DNA of 40,608 bases, from assembly GCA_020426515.1 (NCBI GenBank), contig JAGQPW010000024.1, forward strand, positions 1 through 40,608, read 5' to 3'. The notes under the pieces are model-generated. The model saw nothing but the letters and a program-made list of their open reading frames with translations, searched no databases and was not told the origin of the DNA. Positions 8,959-17,421 of the stretch are shown here, piece after piece; the stretch's first letter is position 1; each line of letters starts with the position of its first letter. This DNA is from Planctomycetaceae bacterium (GTDB taxonomy: Bacteria; Planctomycetota; Planctomycetia; Planctomycetales; Planctomycetaceae). Both the position numbers and the translations under genes were made by a program.

Positions 8959-9891
8959 ATGGCCATGATGGCATGTCGTCGACCGAGTCTGGCAAGGCAG
9001 TCTCAATGGCTGTTGGGACTGCTGTTGCTGAGCGGCATCGTCTCATTCTCGGGCTGCACCAGCCTGGGACTGAATCTGCTGACCCGTAAGAAGCCGCTGT
9101 TGCACGCAGATGCCAAACACCCCGTGATGGATGTGATCTGCTTGTGGGAAGCTGCTGAGGGGCAGAATCTGGACGGCCTGCCATGCCGAGGCTTCGCTGG
9201 ACAGGTGCTGTTCTTTGCACACGGACATTCGGAACCGGTGCTGGTGGATGGAGCCGTGACCGTGTATGTCTTTGACGATCAAGGCGATGCCTCGGAGCAG
9301 TCTCGCCCGATGCATGAGTTTCACTTCGAAGGGCCTGCCTGGAACACCTATGGTCGCGAATCCAGCCTGGGGGCGGCCTATCAGTTGTTCGTGCCATATA
9401 CACGTCCCGGTTCTCATCACGCCGCCTGTGCAATTCGAGTGAAGTACCAGCCTGAAGGCACGGAACGGGCGACCTTCTCCAAGATGGCGAATGTTATTCT
9501 GCCTGGGGAGAAATCCGATCGTGCGGACGCATCGATGACACGTCGGCGTGGTTCCGCCTCAGCGCTTCAGCAGGCGGATGCCGAGATTGCCGCAGGCATG
9601 ACTGCGGCGTCAGGAGTTGTTCAGGCCAGTTTTGAGGCGGCACAACCACTCAGTGAAAAACGGAGCCTGGAGACGTTCAGCAGTGCACTGCCATCAGGTG
9701 CCCCGCGTCCGGACACTTCGCGTCTGGAACGAATCCTCCGGCAGTCTGCACATACCGAACCGGAATCGGAACCACCGGTCGCATCGGCGAAAGAAGAACC
9801 TGCGACAGCATCTGATGTCTTCGGAGGCGAGGTCAGGCAAACAGAAGAGCCGGTCACCGCACCTGTGGAGGCGCGGCGGTACCGGCTCTAA
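8959..9891 (+). CDS. Lipoprotein coupled to the secretin
   Basis: A frame opens at GTG 8908, whose bases overlap the secretin stop (GTGA), but I favour the ATG at 8959, which has GGTGGAG at 8946-8952, six bases upstream. That gives 310 residues. The N-terminus has positively charged residues, a hydrophobic run WLLGLLLLSGIVSFSGC and a lipobox-like FSGC with Cys33, so it is likely lipid-anchored. Residues ~40-180 form a compact, probably beta-rich domain with phrases VTVYVFDDQGD and PGSHHAACAIRVKYQPEG. The C-terminal half is disordered, rich in Ala, Glu, Ser and Pro. I do not recognise a named family. Position directly behind the secretin suggests an assembly or stabilising partner (pilotin-like role); that is inference. 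It converges on the ThuA-like gene with a 23-base gap. Confidence 0.82.
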   Translation: MAMMACRRPSLARQSQWLLGLLLLSGIVSFSGCTSLGLNLLTRKKPLLHADAKHPVMDVICLWEAAEGQNLDGLPCRGFAGQVLFFAHGHSEPVLVDGAVTVYVFDDQGDASEQSRPMHEFHFEGPAWNTYGRESSLGAAYQLFVPYTRPGSHHAACAIRVKYQPEGTERATFSKMANVILPGEKSDRADASMTRRRGSASALQQADAEIAAGMTAASGVVQASFEAAQPLSEKRSLETFSSALPSGAPRPDTSRLERILRQSAHTEPESEPPVASAKEEPATASDVFGGEVRQTEEPVTAPVEARRYRL

Positions 9892-9914
9892 GTTATCCAT
9901 TGGAGGTGGATCGA

Positions 9915-10925
9915 CTACTTCAACGCGTGGGCGGATGGTTTCACACCCTTTGTGAATTTGTTGAAGCCAAATGGCGTGGGATTGTATTCACCGACAATTT
10001 CCACATTGGACTTGGCGGGAATCTGATCTTCCATTCCGAGGGCCCAGTACGCGGCGTTGACGATCATCCGACGCACACCTTCGCTGCTGAGATCCTGCGA
10101 AGCGCCCATGGTGGTCGTGAAGACGCGGGCCGCTTTTCCAGCCTTGCCGGTGAATGTCCTGGTCCAGGCCACGGGCATCATGGGGGAGTTCTTGGCTCCT
10201 TCGACGGGAGCGCTGTCAGCAGTCATGCCGGAGAGAACCTGGCCGAGCACGAGAGGTTGCGAGTCACCCGGCAGTGGCAGACGCACTCCGTACACATCGG
10301 TGGGGCCCCAGATGTCGCCCGCCTTGATGCCGCGGAGGATCGGATTGTTTTCCTGTCCTTCCGCAACAATTCCCAAGGTGCTCTCTTTTCCGTGGTGGCC
10401 GTGGTGACTGATCCAGGTTTCACCGAGCACCTGCCGACCAAAGCCGCCGTCCCAATCCTTGCTGCGCCAACTGTAGTGCCCGTAGCTCGAGTTGCCATCG
10501 AGGTTGAAAGCGTGGGTTGCTGTGCGGAGGCCGATGACGGGGCGGCCGGACTCCACATAGTCCACGACATGCTTCATCTGGTCGTCGGGCAGGTTGCGGA
10601 ACCGGTTGAGGCTGATCAGTAGATCGGCATCATCCAGTTCGTGCAGGCCGGGAATGTTCTTCTGCTCGTTGGGATCGATTTCTCCGGTTTCCGGATTGAT
10701 CGAAAACAGCACGACGCATTCAAAGCCGTGATGGACCGACAGAATTTTTCCCAGTTGAGGGAGACCTTCCTCGGAGCGGTATTCTTCGTCGCCCGACATC
10801 AGCACAATTTTCTTGCCTTTGCCGGGACCATCTCCACCAGGGTAGGTGATCCACAGGGCGTCTTCGGCCTGCAGAGCGGGCAGGCCTGTCAACAAGGCGA
10901 ACAGAGCAAGCGAAACGTAGCGCAC
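9915..10925 (-). CDS. ThuA-like secreted protein
   Basis: A 336-residue protein with a clear signal peptide (MRYVSLALFALLTGLPALQA) and a ThuA-like, glutamine-amidotransferase-type fold: KIVLMSGDEEYRSEEGLPQL at the first strand and nucleotide-binding-like loop, DLLISLNRFRNLPDDQ, a GRPVIGLRTATHAF segment, and an HGHHGKEST stretch. ThuA-fold proteins are linked to sugar (trehalose) metabolism, and exported versions are abundant in planctomycetes with no proven reaction. The start is GTG at 10925, decided by AGGAG (10931-10935) five bases upstream. The gene appears to be a single unit, separated from the BFN gene by 120 bases. Confidence 0.88.
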   Translation of the reverse strand: MRYVSLALFALLTGLPALQAEDALWITYPGGDGPGKGKKIVLMSGDEEYRSEEGLPQLGKILSVHHGFECVVLFSINPETGEIDPNEQKNIPGLHELDDADLLISLNRFRNLPDDQMKHVVDYVESGRPVIGLRTATHAFNLDGNSSYGHYSWRSKDWDGGFGRQVLGETWISHHGHHGKESTLGIVAEGQENNPILRGIKAGDIWGPTDVYGVRLPLPGDSQPLVLGQVLSGMTADSAPVEGAKNSPMMPVAWTRTFTGKAGKAARVFTTTMGASQDLSSEGVRRMIVNAAYWALGMEDQIPAKSNVEIVGEYNPTPFGFNKFTKGVKPSAHALK

Positions 10926-10930
10926 GAGAA

Positions 10931-10935
10931 CTCCT
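10931..10935 (-). promoter_or_regulatory. Shine-Dalgarno site fixing a GTG start
   Basis: AGGAG on the minus strand, five bases before GTG 10925 of the ThuA-like gene. No ATG in a suitable position upstream competes with it. Confidence 0.7.
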
Positions 10936-11045
10936 GGTCAATCAAGGTTGTCAATCAGCAAACTGCCCAGCCAGCGCTGGGGAGAGCACTGATGAGTCTG
11001 TGTTGATGCTTGTGAAGTTTCAAGTCCGACTGCAACACAATGCCA

Positions 11046-11444
11046 TCAAGTCGCGGCTTCCAGCACCTCGTCGGAGACGAAGATCGGGACGGGCGGATCG
11101 AAATGGACGGCCAGAGCAATGGCATCACTCGGACGACTGTCAACTTCGTGGAGTTCTCCATCCTTCTGAATACGGATCACGGCGAAATAGGTGTGGTCCT
11201 TCAGATTGGTGATGACCACATCCTGAACTTCACCGCCGAGTTCAGTGATTACGCTCTTGAGGAGATCATGGGTGAGCGGCCGTGGCGGAGTGATTCCCTG
11301 CACCTGACGGTCGATACTGGTCGCCTCGAAAATTCCGATCAGGATCGGAAGAGAGCGTTCGCCGTCAACTTCGCGGAGGAACACGACCTGCTGGTCGTTG
11401 ATCTCGCTGATGATGATTCTTGCCAATTCCATGCGTACGAGCAT
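11046..11444 (-). CDS. Bifunctional nuclease (BFN/DUF151) domain protein
   Basis: A 132-residue single-domain protein matching the BFN (DUF151) family throughout: ELARIIISEINDQQVVFLRE, LPILIGIFEATSI, the HDLLKSVITELGG helix, and the highly conserved DSRPSDAIALAVHFDPPVFV-like end (here SRPSDAIALAVHFDPPVPIF). Family members in plants have been reported to have nuclease activity; most bacterial ones are uncharacterised. The length is normal for a stand-alone domain; many relatives carry a C-terminal UvrB/UvrC motif, absent here. The ATG has AGGAG (11450-11454) five bases upstream. A promoter with a perfect TATAAT lies just upstream, so it is probably transcribed separately from the RNase Z-like gene. 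Confidence 0.92.
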   Translation of the reverse strand: MLVRMELARIIISEINDQQVVFLREVDGERSLPILIGIFEATSIDRQVQGITPPRPLTHDLLKSVITELGGEVQDVVITNLKDHTYFAVIRIQKDGELHEVDSRPSDAIALAVHFDPPVPIFVSDEVLEAAT

Positions 11445-11481
11445 GGTGACTCCTGTTGGTTGACCCGGTGAGCAATCCCTG

Positions 11482-11511
11482 ATTATAGCCCGGTCGGAAT
11501 TACCACGACAA
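11482..11511 (-). promoter_or_regulatory. Sigma70-type promoter for the BFN gene
   Basis: On the minus strand a perfect -10 hexamer TATAAT lies at 11487-11482 and TTGTCG (4 of 6 to TTGACA) at 11511-11506, with an 18-base spacer. Transcription would begin near 11475, giving a leader of about 30 bases before the ATG at 11444. This is the best promoter match I found in the window. Confidence 0.5.
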
Positions 11512-11610
11512 GCAGGCCACTGCCCAATGAAGTCTTACAGCGGCATTCGTATTTCGCAATCCGCTGGTGGGTTGCCGTGTGTTAATTACATCCGGAAGAG
11601 AGTTGCAAAA

Positions 11611-12453
11611 CTACAGCCACAGTTCGACTCGACCTCGCAGATTCTCCGGTAAAGCTTTGTCGATGGCTTTGCTGATCTGATTGTCGTGATAGCGGGTGCT
11701 GAAGTGCCCCAGTATGATGAGTTCGTTCTGGAACTGATCGGCCCGGGCCAGGATGTCGTCGAGGTGCATGTGCCCAAACTTATGGATCTTCTCTTTGCGG
11801 TGCTCGGGGCGGAAGAAGGTCATCTCGGTAATCAGGATTTTCGCCTGAAAGTTGGCCGGATCGGCATCGAGTCCTGGCGGAGCAGTGTCTCCGGTGTAAC
11901 TGACCAGCGGAATTCGTGTTTCTTCGCTGACTTCGGTTCCGCCCAGCCGTATGTCACGGATCTCCTGTCCTGAAAGTCCCAGGAATTCGGCCTTCAGCTT
12001 TTTGCGGCGTTCCCACACGATATACCCCACGGAAGGAACGGTGTGTTTGGTGGGGTATGCAGTGACCACATGCTCGCGTGAGAGTTCGTATTCTTCACCA
12101 GGTATGACGGGCACGAGATTACACAGCATGCGTCCGCGGTCCAGTTTGTGCCACGACTTCAGCATGCGATCAACATGCTCAACGACCTGAGCGGGCAGGT
12201 AAATGGTGGGCGGTTCCATTTTCATCATCCGTCGCCGGGCGACGAACGACGGCAACGCAGCCATGTGATCCAGATGCGCATGGGTGATGAAAAACGTTGG
12301 CGTCCCCATGAACGACCAAGGACTGGCCCCCATATCGAACCCAAGTTTGAGTTCGGGAATACGCCAGTAGGTCTGAACTGCCGCGCGAGAGTACCCCTCG
12401 ACGGTGAACCCATCGTGGATATGAGATCTCAGTGGCAGATTTTCGAGGTTCAT
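11611..12453 (-). CDS. RNase Z-like metallo-beta-lactamase-fold hydrolase
   Basis: A 280-residue metallo-beta-lactamase-fold protein. The metal-binding motif HAHLDH lies at 58-63, preceded by PTFFITH. Later ligands are the Asp in SYTGDTAP and the His in [20 protein letters not shown] is also typical of this group. The order and spacing resemble RNase Z, which removes the 3' trailer from tRNA precursors, but the protein is shorter than typical bacterial RNase Z (about 300-320), and its N-terminus (a substrate-facing [15 protein letters not shown] segment) differs. It could instead be another metal-dependent phosphodiesterase of the ElaC/AtsA group. There is no clear ribosome site before ATG 12453. 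Upstream lies the inverted-repeat cluster at 12561-12626. Confidence 0.85.
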   Translation of the reverse strand: MNLENLPLRSHIHDGFTVEGYSRAAVQTYWRIPELKLGFDMGASPWSFMGTPTFFITHAHLDHMAALPSFVARRRMMKMEPPTIYLPAQVVEHVDRMLKSWHKLDRGRMLCNLVPVIPGEEYELSREHVVTAYPTKHTVPSVGYIVWERRKKLKAEFLGLSGQEIRDIRLGGTEVSEETRIPLVSYTGDTAPPGLDADPANFQAKILITEMTFFRPEHRKEKIHKFGHMHLDDILARADQFQNELIILGHFSTRYHDNQISKAIDKALPENLRGRVELWL

Positions 12454-12560
12454 GGATTGCAGAACAATTCAGGGGCAGTGCACATCAGCAACGCGAACGA
12501 CGGGAACCGATGATGGGAAACCTTGGCAGCGGATGATAGGAGATTGCAGCGGGGGAGTCA

Positions 12561-12626
12561 GTGATGGCCTCATCACATGACTGGCCGTGTGGTGGAAACG
12601 GCCAGTGACAACCAGGCCGGTTCCAC
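12561..12626. promoter_or_regulatory. Cluster of overlapping inverted repeats
   Basis: Three inverted repeats are packed together. GTGATG/CATCAC: 12561-12566 with 12571-12576, loop of 4. ACTGGCCGT/ACGGCCAGT: 12580-12588 with 12598-12606, perfect, loop of 9. GTGGAAACGGCC/GGCCGGTTCCAC: 12592-12603 with 12615-12626, 12 bp with one mismatch, loop of 11. The second and third share 12598-12603, so they cannot form together. The element lies 52 bases after the UPF0173 stop and 127 before the RNase Z-like start. It may terminate the upstream transcript or be an attenuator-like switch for the downstream gene. No T-run follows, so an ordinary intrinsic terminator is not demonstrated. Confidence 0.5.
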
Positions 12627-12677
12627 GCGGGGCATGACGAACGTGGAAACGTGTGCCAATATTGGCGGGCGGCGAGT

Positions 12678-13361
12678 TTACTTGACCAGTTCGAAACTCT
12701 GGCCAGGCTCAAGAATGACCGGTTCAGCAGTCGTATTGGCTCGAATTTCATGAGCCCAGGCAGCGGCATCCTGGGCAATGGGAGGCCAGGTGTTGTAGTG
12801 GCACGGCATGACCTGCCGAGGTTTCAGGAATTGCGTGGCCCGGACCGCATCGCGCGGCCCCATGGTGTAATTGTCGCCGATCGGCACGATCGCCAGATCA
12901 ATTCCCTCGTCGCCGTACAACTGCATGTCCGAGAACAGCGCGGTATCTCCGGCGTGGTAAATTGTGCCAGTCGGCAACTTGAGCATCAGCCCGGCCGGAT
13001 TGCCGCCGTACGATCCGTCAGGCAGCATGGATCCGTGAAATGCGATGGTCATTTTCATGCGACCAAACGGAAACTCGAACTCGCCGCCCATCTGCATCCC
13101 ATGGGCCTGAATCTCCTGCTTCGAGAGCCATTCAAAGATCTCGTAGTTGGCGATGACAGTTGCGCCGCATCGTTTGGCAATTTCCACGGTGTCGCCAATG
13201 TGGTCACCGTGACCGTGAGTGATCAGGATGTAATCCGGAGAAAAGGAATCGGGCGTGCGGTCGGTGGATGGATTTCCGTTGAGAAACGGGTCAATCAGCA
13301 GCGTGGTTTCGCCGCTGACGATTTCGAAGCAGGAGTGTCCAATAAAGGTGACTTGAGCCAT
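12678..13361 (-). CDS. UPF0173-family metal-dependent hydrolase
   Basis: About 227 residues from the preferred ATG at 13361 (MAQVTFIGHSCFEI is the standard family beginning). A longer frame beginning with TTG at 13391 has no ribosome site. The metallo-beta-lactamase signature HGHGDH lies at 49-54, followed by YHAGDTALFSDMQLYG and the end motif CHYNTWPPI, all diagnostic of the UPF0173 (YtkL-like) hydrolases. The biological substrate of this family is not established. The gene begins about 50 bases after the prenyl synthase stop on the same strand, so it probably belongs to the isoprenoid transcription unit as its last gene, with the inverted-repeat cluster after it. Confidence 0.9.
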   Translation of the reverse strand: MAQVTFIGHSCFEIVSGETTLLIDPFLNGNPSTDRTPDSFSPDYILITHGHGDHIGDTVEIAKRCGATVIANYEIFEWLSKQEIQAHGMQMGGEFEFPFGRMKMTIAFHGSMLPDGSYGGNPAGLMLKLPTGTIYHAGDTALFSDMQLYGDEGIDLAIVPIGDNYTMGPRDAVRATQFLKPRQVMPCHYNTWPPIAQDAAAWAHEIRANTTAEPVILEPGQSFELVK

Positions 13362-13411
13362 CGGGACTACCGTGGATTTCTTAGCTGACAAATTGAATTC
13401 AGGAGGGAGAC

Positions 13412-15364
13412 CTACCCGGCGACGACAGGCAGCGACAGTGTGAGACCGTCGTTCTGCTGCAGGTCTGGCTCATCGATCTCCGGAGCCAGAACCGTGTCGA
13501 CCAGGAAGTACAGCAACTGTCGAACGGTGTCACACTCCAGGTCGTCCGCAAGTGCTTCAGCGCGGGCACGGGATTTCTCCACGAGCGCTTCGGCTTTTTC
13601 GAAGACTCCCGCATTCATGAAGATTCGCCGGACTTTTTCCAGCCGCATCACATCATCCCCGCGAGATTCGTAGATCTCTCGCAGTTCGCGACGCACCTTA
13701 TCGGAACTGCCCTGCAGGGCGAGCGCCAGCAACACGGTGGGACGCAGCGTCAGGGCATCCTGTCCGGCCACGAGCTTGTTGTCCTGATCGCCCTGCCAGT
13801 CCTTGAGGTCGTTGAGAATCTGAAAGCCCACCCCCAGTTGCCGACAGAACTGCGGCACCAGTTGAGCGTACTCCGCTCCCTTGCCTGCCATTGTGAATCC
13901 GGCATGCAGGGCCGCTTCAAACGCGGGCGACGTCTTCAAGGCGTAAATCTGCAGTGCATCCAGAGGAGTGAAGTCCCAGTCGGGATCGTCATTCCAGGCC
14001 ATTTCGGCCCCTTGTCCTTCGCAAAGACGAATGTGCGCGGTCGACATGCTGTCGAGAATGTCGCACGCAACATCAGCTCCCAGTTCGTCCCGGCTGCTGC
14101 TCACGAGGCGGTATCCCATCCCGATGAGATAATCGCCAATGTTGATGGCCGGTCCCATGCCATGGCTGCGGTGCAGGGTTTCCCGACCGTAGCGGAACAG
14201 GTCATCATCCTGGATGTCGTCGTGTACGAGCGAAGCCTTGTGGAAGGCTTCGATTGCCATCGCCACGCGGCATACGCTGTCGGAGAATTCCAGATTGTTG
14301 GCTCCTGGACCGGCGGAGAGCCATTGGCCGCCACTGGCAGCATCATAAGCCGCCAGAGTAATGAACGGACGAAACCGCTTGCCGCCGTTGGCCAGCCAGT
14401 CGTAGGCAACATCTTCGGTCAGTCCCAGTGGCGAGCGGGCCTTTTCCGGTGTCGTGCTGCGAACGCGAGGGACAAGCCGATCGAAATGCTGATCGAACAA
14501 ATGCCCGGCAGCGCGCATCAGCGGGATGTAGCTGGTCGTTTGTGGCTCGGGCAGCGGCTCGTATTTTTCCAGCACTTCCCACACCCAGGCCTCATCCATC
14601 TTGGTGTTCTTGCAGTCACCCGAGTGCAGGGGAACGGCATACGAAGGGACGCCCGCGATGAGAATCTTGTCGATGGCCTTTTCCAGAACGTTCAGGCAGG
14701 CCACACCCAGAATACCGTCGACGTATCCCTCGACGATGATCCGCAGCACGATTGGAGACCCTTCGGCCACCAGAACTTTGTAGCCCAGCTGCTCGGCCCG
14801 CACCTTATAGTCGGCGATCGAGCAGGCCCCGCATTTTTCGCAGTCGAGCCCGAACTGATCGTAATCTGCCGGGCAGCCTTCGGCGTGCTTCAGACAGTGA
14901 GGCAGCAGCAGCATGCGGCGTTCAAATGGCGTCGCCAGGAACTGCCGCATCCAGAAGTAATTGCCGAGCAGGACCATCGCGAAGCCCAGAAATCCTTCTG
15001 GCTGATTGATGGAGTCCAGAAACGCCCGTCCATGCTGTTCCAGTTCATCCCGTGAGAACGGTTTGGACTTGTCGAGCGAGGCGGCGTATTTTTCCGCAGC
15101 AGCCTTAATCGACTCGCGCAGTTCCAGCGTCTCTGGAACAAGCTTCAGGTGCGAGGTGCTCTTGCGTTTGCGCCGTTTCACGGGCGCGGGATCGTCTTCC
15201 TCGATGGCGACACGCGGGACCTCAACCGAAGTGGCAGGGACCGAAGTCGATTCGGGGGGCGAACCGGCAATGGGAGGATCAGAGAAATCCAACGTAGGCT
15301 CCTTCACGCTGCGCGTTTGGGTGCATTCAGTGGGCGGGGCAGTCGGCAAGTCACGTTGACTCAT
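13412..15364 (-). CDS. DUF116-polyprenyl diphosphate synthase fusion
   Basis: A 650-residue, two-domain protein. Residues 1-75 are a disordered, Pro/Ser-rich leader with a basic patch KRRKRK. Residues ~80-265 match DUF116, a Cys-rich domain of unknown function: C157, C164, C175, C178 and C181 ([11 protein letters not shown], then CEKCGAC), with C223 and C251 further on; metal or Fe-S binding is likely but unproven. Residues ~285-640 are a trans-isoprenyl diphosphate synthase: GGKRFRP (327-333), first Asp-rich motif HDDIQDD (381-387), KTSPAFEAA, and a second motif FQILNDLKD (514-522) in which the usual first Asp is Asn518. The expected reaction is chain elongation of an allylic diphosphate with isopentenyl diphosphate; product length is not readable. 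It lies 200 bases downstream of the cyclase gene on the same strand, suggesting substrate supply. Confidence 0.9.
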   Translation of the reverse strand: MSQRDLPTAPPTECTQTRSVKEPTLDFSDPPIAGSPPESTSVPATSVEVPRVAIEEDDPAPVKRRKRKSTSHLKLVPETLELRESIKAAAEKYAASLDKSKPFSRDELEQHGRAFLDSINQPEGFLGFAMVLLGNYFWMRQFLATPFERRMLLLPHCLKHAEGCPADYDQFGLDCEKCGACSIADYKVRAEQLGYKVLVAEGSPIVLRIIVEGYVDGILGVACLNVLEKAIDKILIAGVPSYAVPLHSGDCKNTKMDEAWVWEVLEKYEPLPEPQTTSYIPLMRAAGHLFDQHFDRLVPRVRSTTPEKARSPLGLTEDVAYDWLANGGKRFRPFITLAAYDAASGGQWLSAGPGANNLEFSDSVCRVAMAIEAFHKASLVHDDIQDDDLFRYGRETLHRSHGMGPAINIGDYLIGMGYRLVSSSRDELGADVACDILDSMSTAHIRLCEGQGAEMAWNDDPDWDFTPLDALQIYALKTSPAFEAALHAGFTMAGKGAEYAQLVPQFCRQLGVGFQILNDLKDWQGDQDNKLVAGQDALTLRPTVLLALALQGSSDKVRRELREIYESRGDDVMRLEKVRRIFMNAGVFEKAEALVEKSRARAEALADDLECDTVRQLLYFLVDTVLAPEIDEPDLQQNDGLTLSLPVVAG

Positions 15365-15564
15365 TCTGATGGTTCCGCGGTCAACCTGCCAGCGAAACGG
15401 CCTGACTCATCTCCGTAAACCCAAAGGTTTCCTTACGCATCAACCCGTCGGAGGGCGAACGGTTCCGCACAATCCGCAAGTTTCATGCAGTTTGACCGGT
15501 CGACGGGGCATTTGTCGAGACGTGGAGGGGTGGCTGGCAAAAAAACAGCATCGGCCGCCTGGAC

Positions 15565-17421
15565 TCAAGTCTGGTCCTGCTCAGCCACCTGTAGAGCATG
15601 ACGCAGTGCGGAGACCGCCCAGACTTGCGGGTACAACTTTTCAAAATACCACAATTTGAAGAAGTAGAACCCGATAGGGGATGGTTCAGTCCACGTTCCG
15701 GAATCGACACGCGCAATGAGCCAGTCGAGCCCTCGTATGACTTCATCGATGCTTTCACGATCACACAGCAGCGCTTCAATTGCCAGCGCCGTTTCTTCCA
15801 CGGTCGACGGCGAACCGGGGACGCCGCCCCATCCCCCATCTGAATTCTGGCTGGAACGCAACCACCGCAGCCCATCCACGGCCGGCAGGGCTTCCAGTCG
15901 GTCGAGATCTCGATACGCGGCGATGACTTTCGCCGTGCCGTAGGTGGGATTGATATCGTCCGGAGCCTGCTGGTTTCCGAACCACAGAGGCAGCCACGAT
16001 CCATCGGAGCGTTGATTCCGGGCCAGGAACTGCATTCCCCGTCGGATGGCGCCAATGACTTCCTGCCATGGCCAGTCCGTGCCGGGCGACTCAAACTGCT
16101 CCCGGGAGTCCTCTGTCAGCTCGATGCTCAGCAGCAGCTGTGCGTCAGGACATGCGGCCACACAGGCCCGTAACACGTGGGCGGTGAGGTCGCAGGAGCT
16201 TCGATCGAATGGAAGATTCCCCCAGCCGCGACAAAATGTCGGCCAGCCTCCATCGCGATTCTGCAGATCGAGCAGCCAGCGCAACCCTCGTTTCTGGGCA
16301 TCGAAGGTTGTTGGTGATTGTTGAGGATCGAGGTTTCGCAGCGCAATGATCGCCCCGGGGGTATCATCGGCATCAGGCACTCCGCCGGGAAGATTGGTCC
16401 AGGCCCAGCCTCCGGGGGGGGCATTCGTGTAGGGGTGGAGTTCCGCGTACTGCTGGTTGAGCAGCCATTGACGAATCGGTTCGGCGGCATCCTCGGGAAG
16501 GTCATCCGTCAGGGCATTGACGCTCAATGTTGTGACCCACGTGGCCAGGTTGGTGTCAATGGGCCAGCTGCCGTCCTCCAGCTTGGAGGCACAGATGAAT
16601 TCAACGCCTCGTTCCACCACAGGGTGATTGATCAGGCCTTTCGCGGCGAGGCTCATCGTCACGAAACTAGTGAGCGGCGTCGCTTCCAGGAATCCTCCGT
16701 GAGGCGGCTGAATACGTTTGAGGATTCTCAGGCTTCGCGGCGTGCAGATGTCCCGCAGCCAGTTCAGGAATGGATTCCAGGATCGCCGAAAGTGATGCCG
16801 TACCTGTCCAATTGCAATCAGGGCCGGTAAGGCGTAGCTGACGACCGGCAACTGAATCGCCGCATAAAAGCTCGCTGGCACGCACGCCAGTTCGAATGGC
16901 AGAGCCGGAACATCTTTCCAGTCCACCAGACCCGCGAGAGCACAGTGCGTGAGAATCGGAATGGAGAACGTCTTGTCTTTGCCGTAGCGGGCCAGAATGG
17001 CGGGGATGCCCCCATGCTTCTGGATGTAGCTGTCGGCTGCCGCGACGTGCTCCGAATACTGCTCGACCGTTCCTGTGGCGTGAAAGACGGCGTGGCACAG
17101 TACGGTCGTGGAAATATTGCTGAAGCTCTTGACCGTGTCGCCCCAGCCACCATCACCATTTTGATGCTGAACCAGCCATCTCAGGCCGCTATCAATATCG
17201 GCTTTGAGTCGAGCGGGATCGGGCAGCTCCGCGGGCCACGTGGGGACGCGGAGTCCGGCCTTCCGCGATTGTTCCAGGGCCATCACAGCGGTTGCTGTTG
17301 AGAGGGCAGAAGTCGAGAGTTGGCCAGTCCAGTAACCGGAGCCGTTTCGTTGTGCCAGCAGGGCCTCGGTCACAACCTTTGCAGCGGTGCGGAGACGCTC
17401 GACGTCGTAGCGGAACTTCAT
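15565..17421 (-). CDS. Squalene-hopene-cyclase-like class II terpene cyclase
   Basis: A 618-residue protein, the normal size for a squalene-hopene cyclase. It has at least five QW-type repeats (QNGDGGW at 87-93, LEDGSW near 281, QNRDGGW near 387, QRSDGSW near 470, QNSDGGW near 525). The catalytic acid motif DxDD is present as D350-A-D352-D353 in VPDADDT, within the expected [11 protein letters not shown] context. [10 protein letters not shown] (411-420) and PTYGTAKVI (492-500) also match known cyclases. An intact DxDD implies proton-initiated cyclisation of a polyprene; hopene, another triterpene or a different substrate are all possible. At the place of the conserved WDT of Alicyclobacillus cyclase this protein reads W295-V-T297. 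Its ATG overlaps the stop of the PIN-TRAM gene (ATGA), so the two are translationally coupled. Confidence 0.9.
   Translation of the reverse strand: MKFRYDVERLRTAAKVVTEALLAQRNGSGYWTGQLSTSALSTATAVMALEQSRKAGLRVPTWPAELPDPARLKADIDSGLRWLVQHQNGDGGWGDTVKSFSNISTTVLCHAVFHATGTVEQYSEHVAAADSYIQKHGGIPAILARYGKDKTFSIPILTHCALAGLVDWKDVPALPFELACVPASFYAAIQLPVVSYALPALIAIGQVRHHFRRSWNPFLNWLRDICTPRSLRILKRIQPPHGGFLEATPLTSFVTMSLAAKGLINHPVVERGVEFICASKLEDGSWPIDTNLATWVTTLSVNALTDDLPEDAAEPIRQWLLNQQYAELHPYTNAPPGGWAWTNLPGGVPDADDTPGAIIALRNLDPQQSPTTFDAQKRGLRWLLDLQNRDGGWPTFCRGWGNLPFDRSSCDLTAHVLRACVAACPDAQLLLSIELTEDSREQFESPGTDWPWQEVIGAIRRGMQFLARNQRSDGSWLPLWFGNQQAPDDINPTYGTAKVIAAYRDLDRLEALPAVDGLRWLRSSQNSDGGWGGVPGSPSTVEETALAIEALLCDRESIDEVIRGLDWLIARVDSGTWTEPSPIGFYFFKLWYFEKLYPQVWAVSALRHALQVAEQDQT

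Noticed and set aside
12651-13388. 245-codon plus-strand frame over the UPF0173 gene
   Set aside because: Antisense shadow; the minus-strand frame carries HGHGDH and all family motifs.
13838-15055. 405-codon plus-strand frame over the DUF116-prenyl synthase gene
   Set aside because: Antisense shadow of a gene with diagnostic motifs; no independent evidence for coding.
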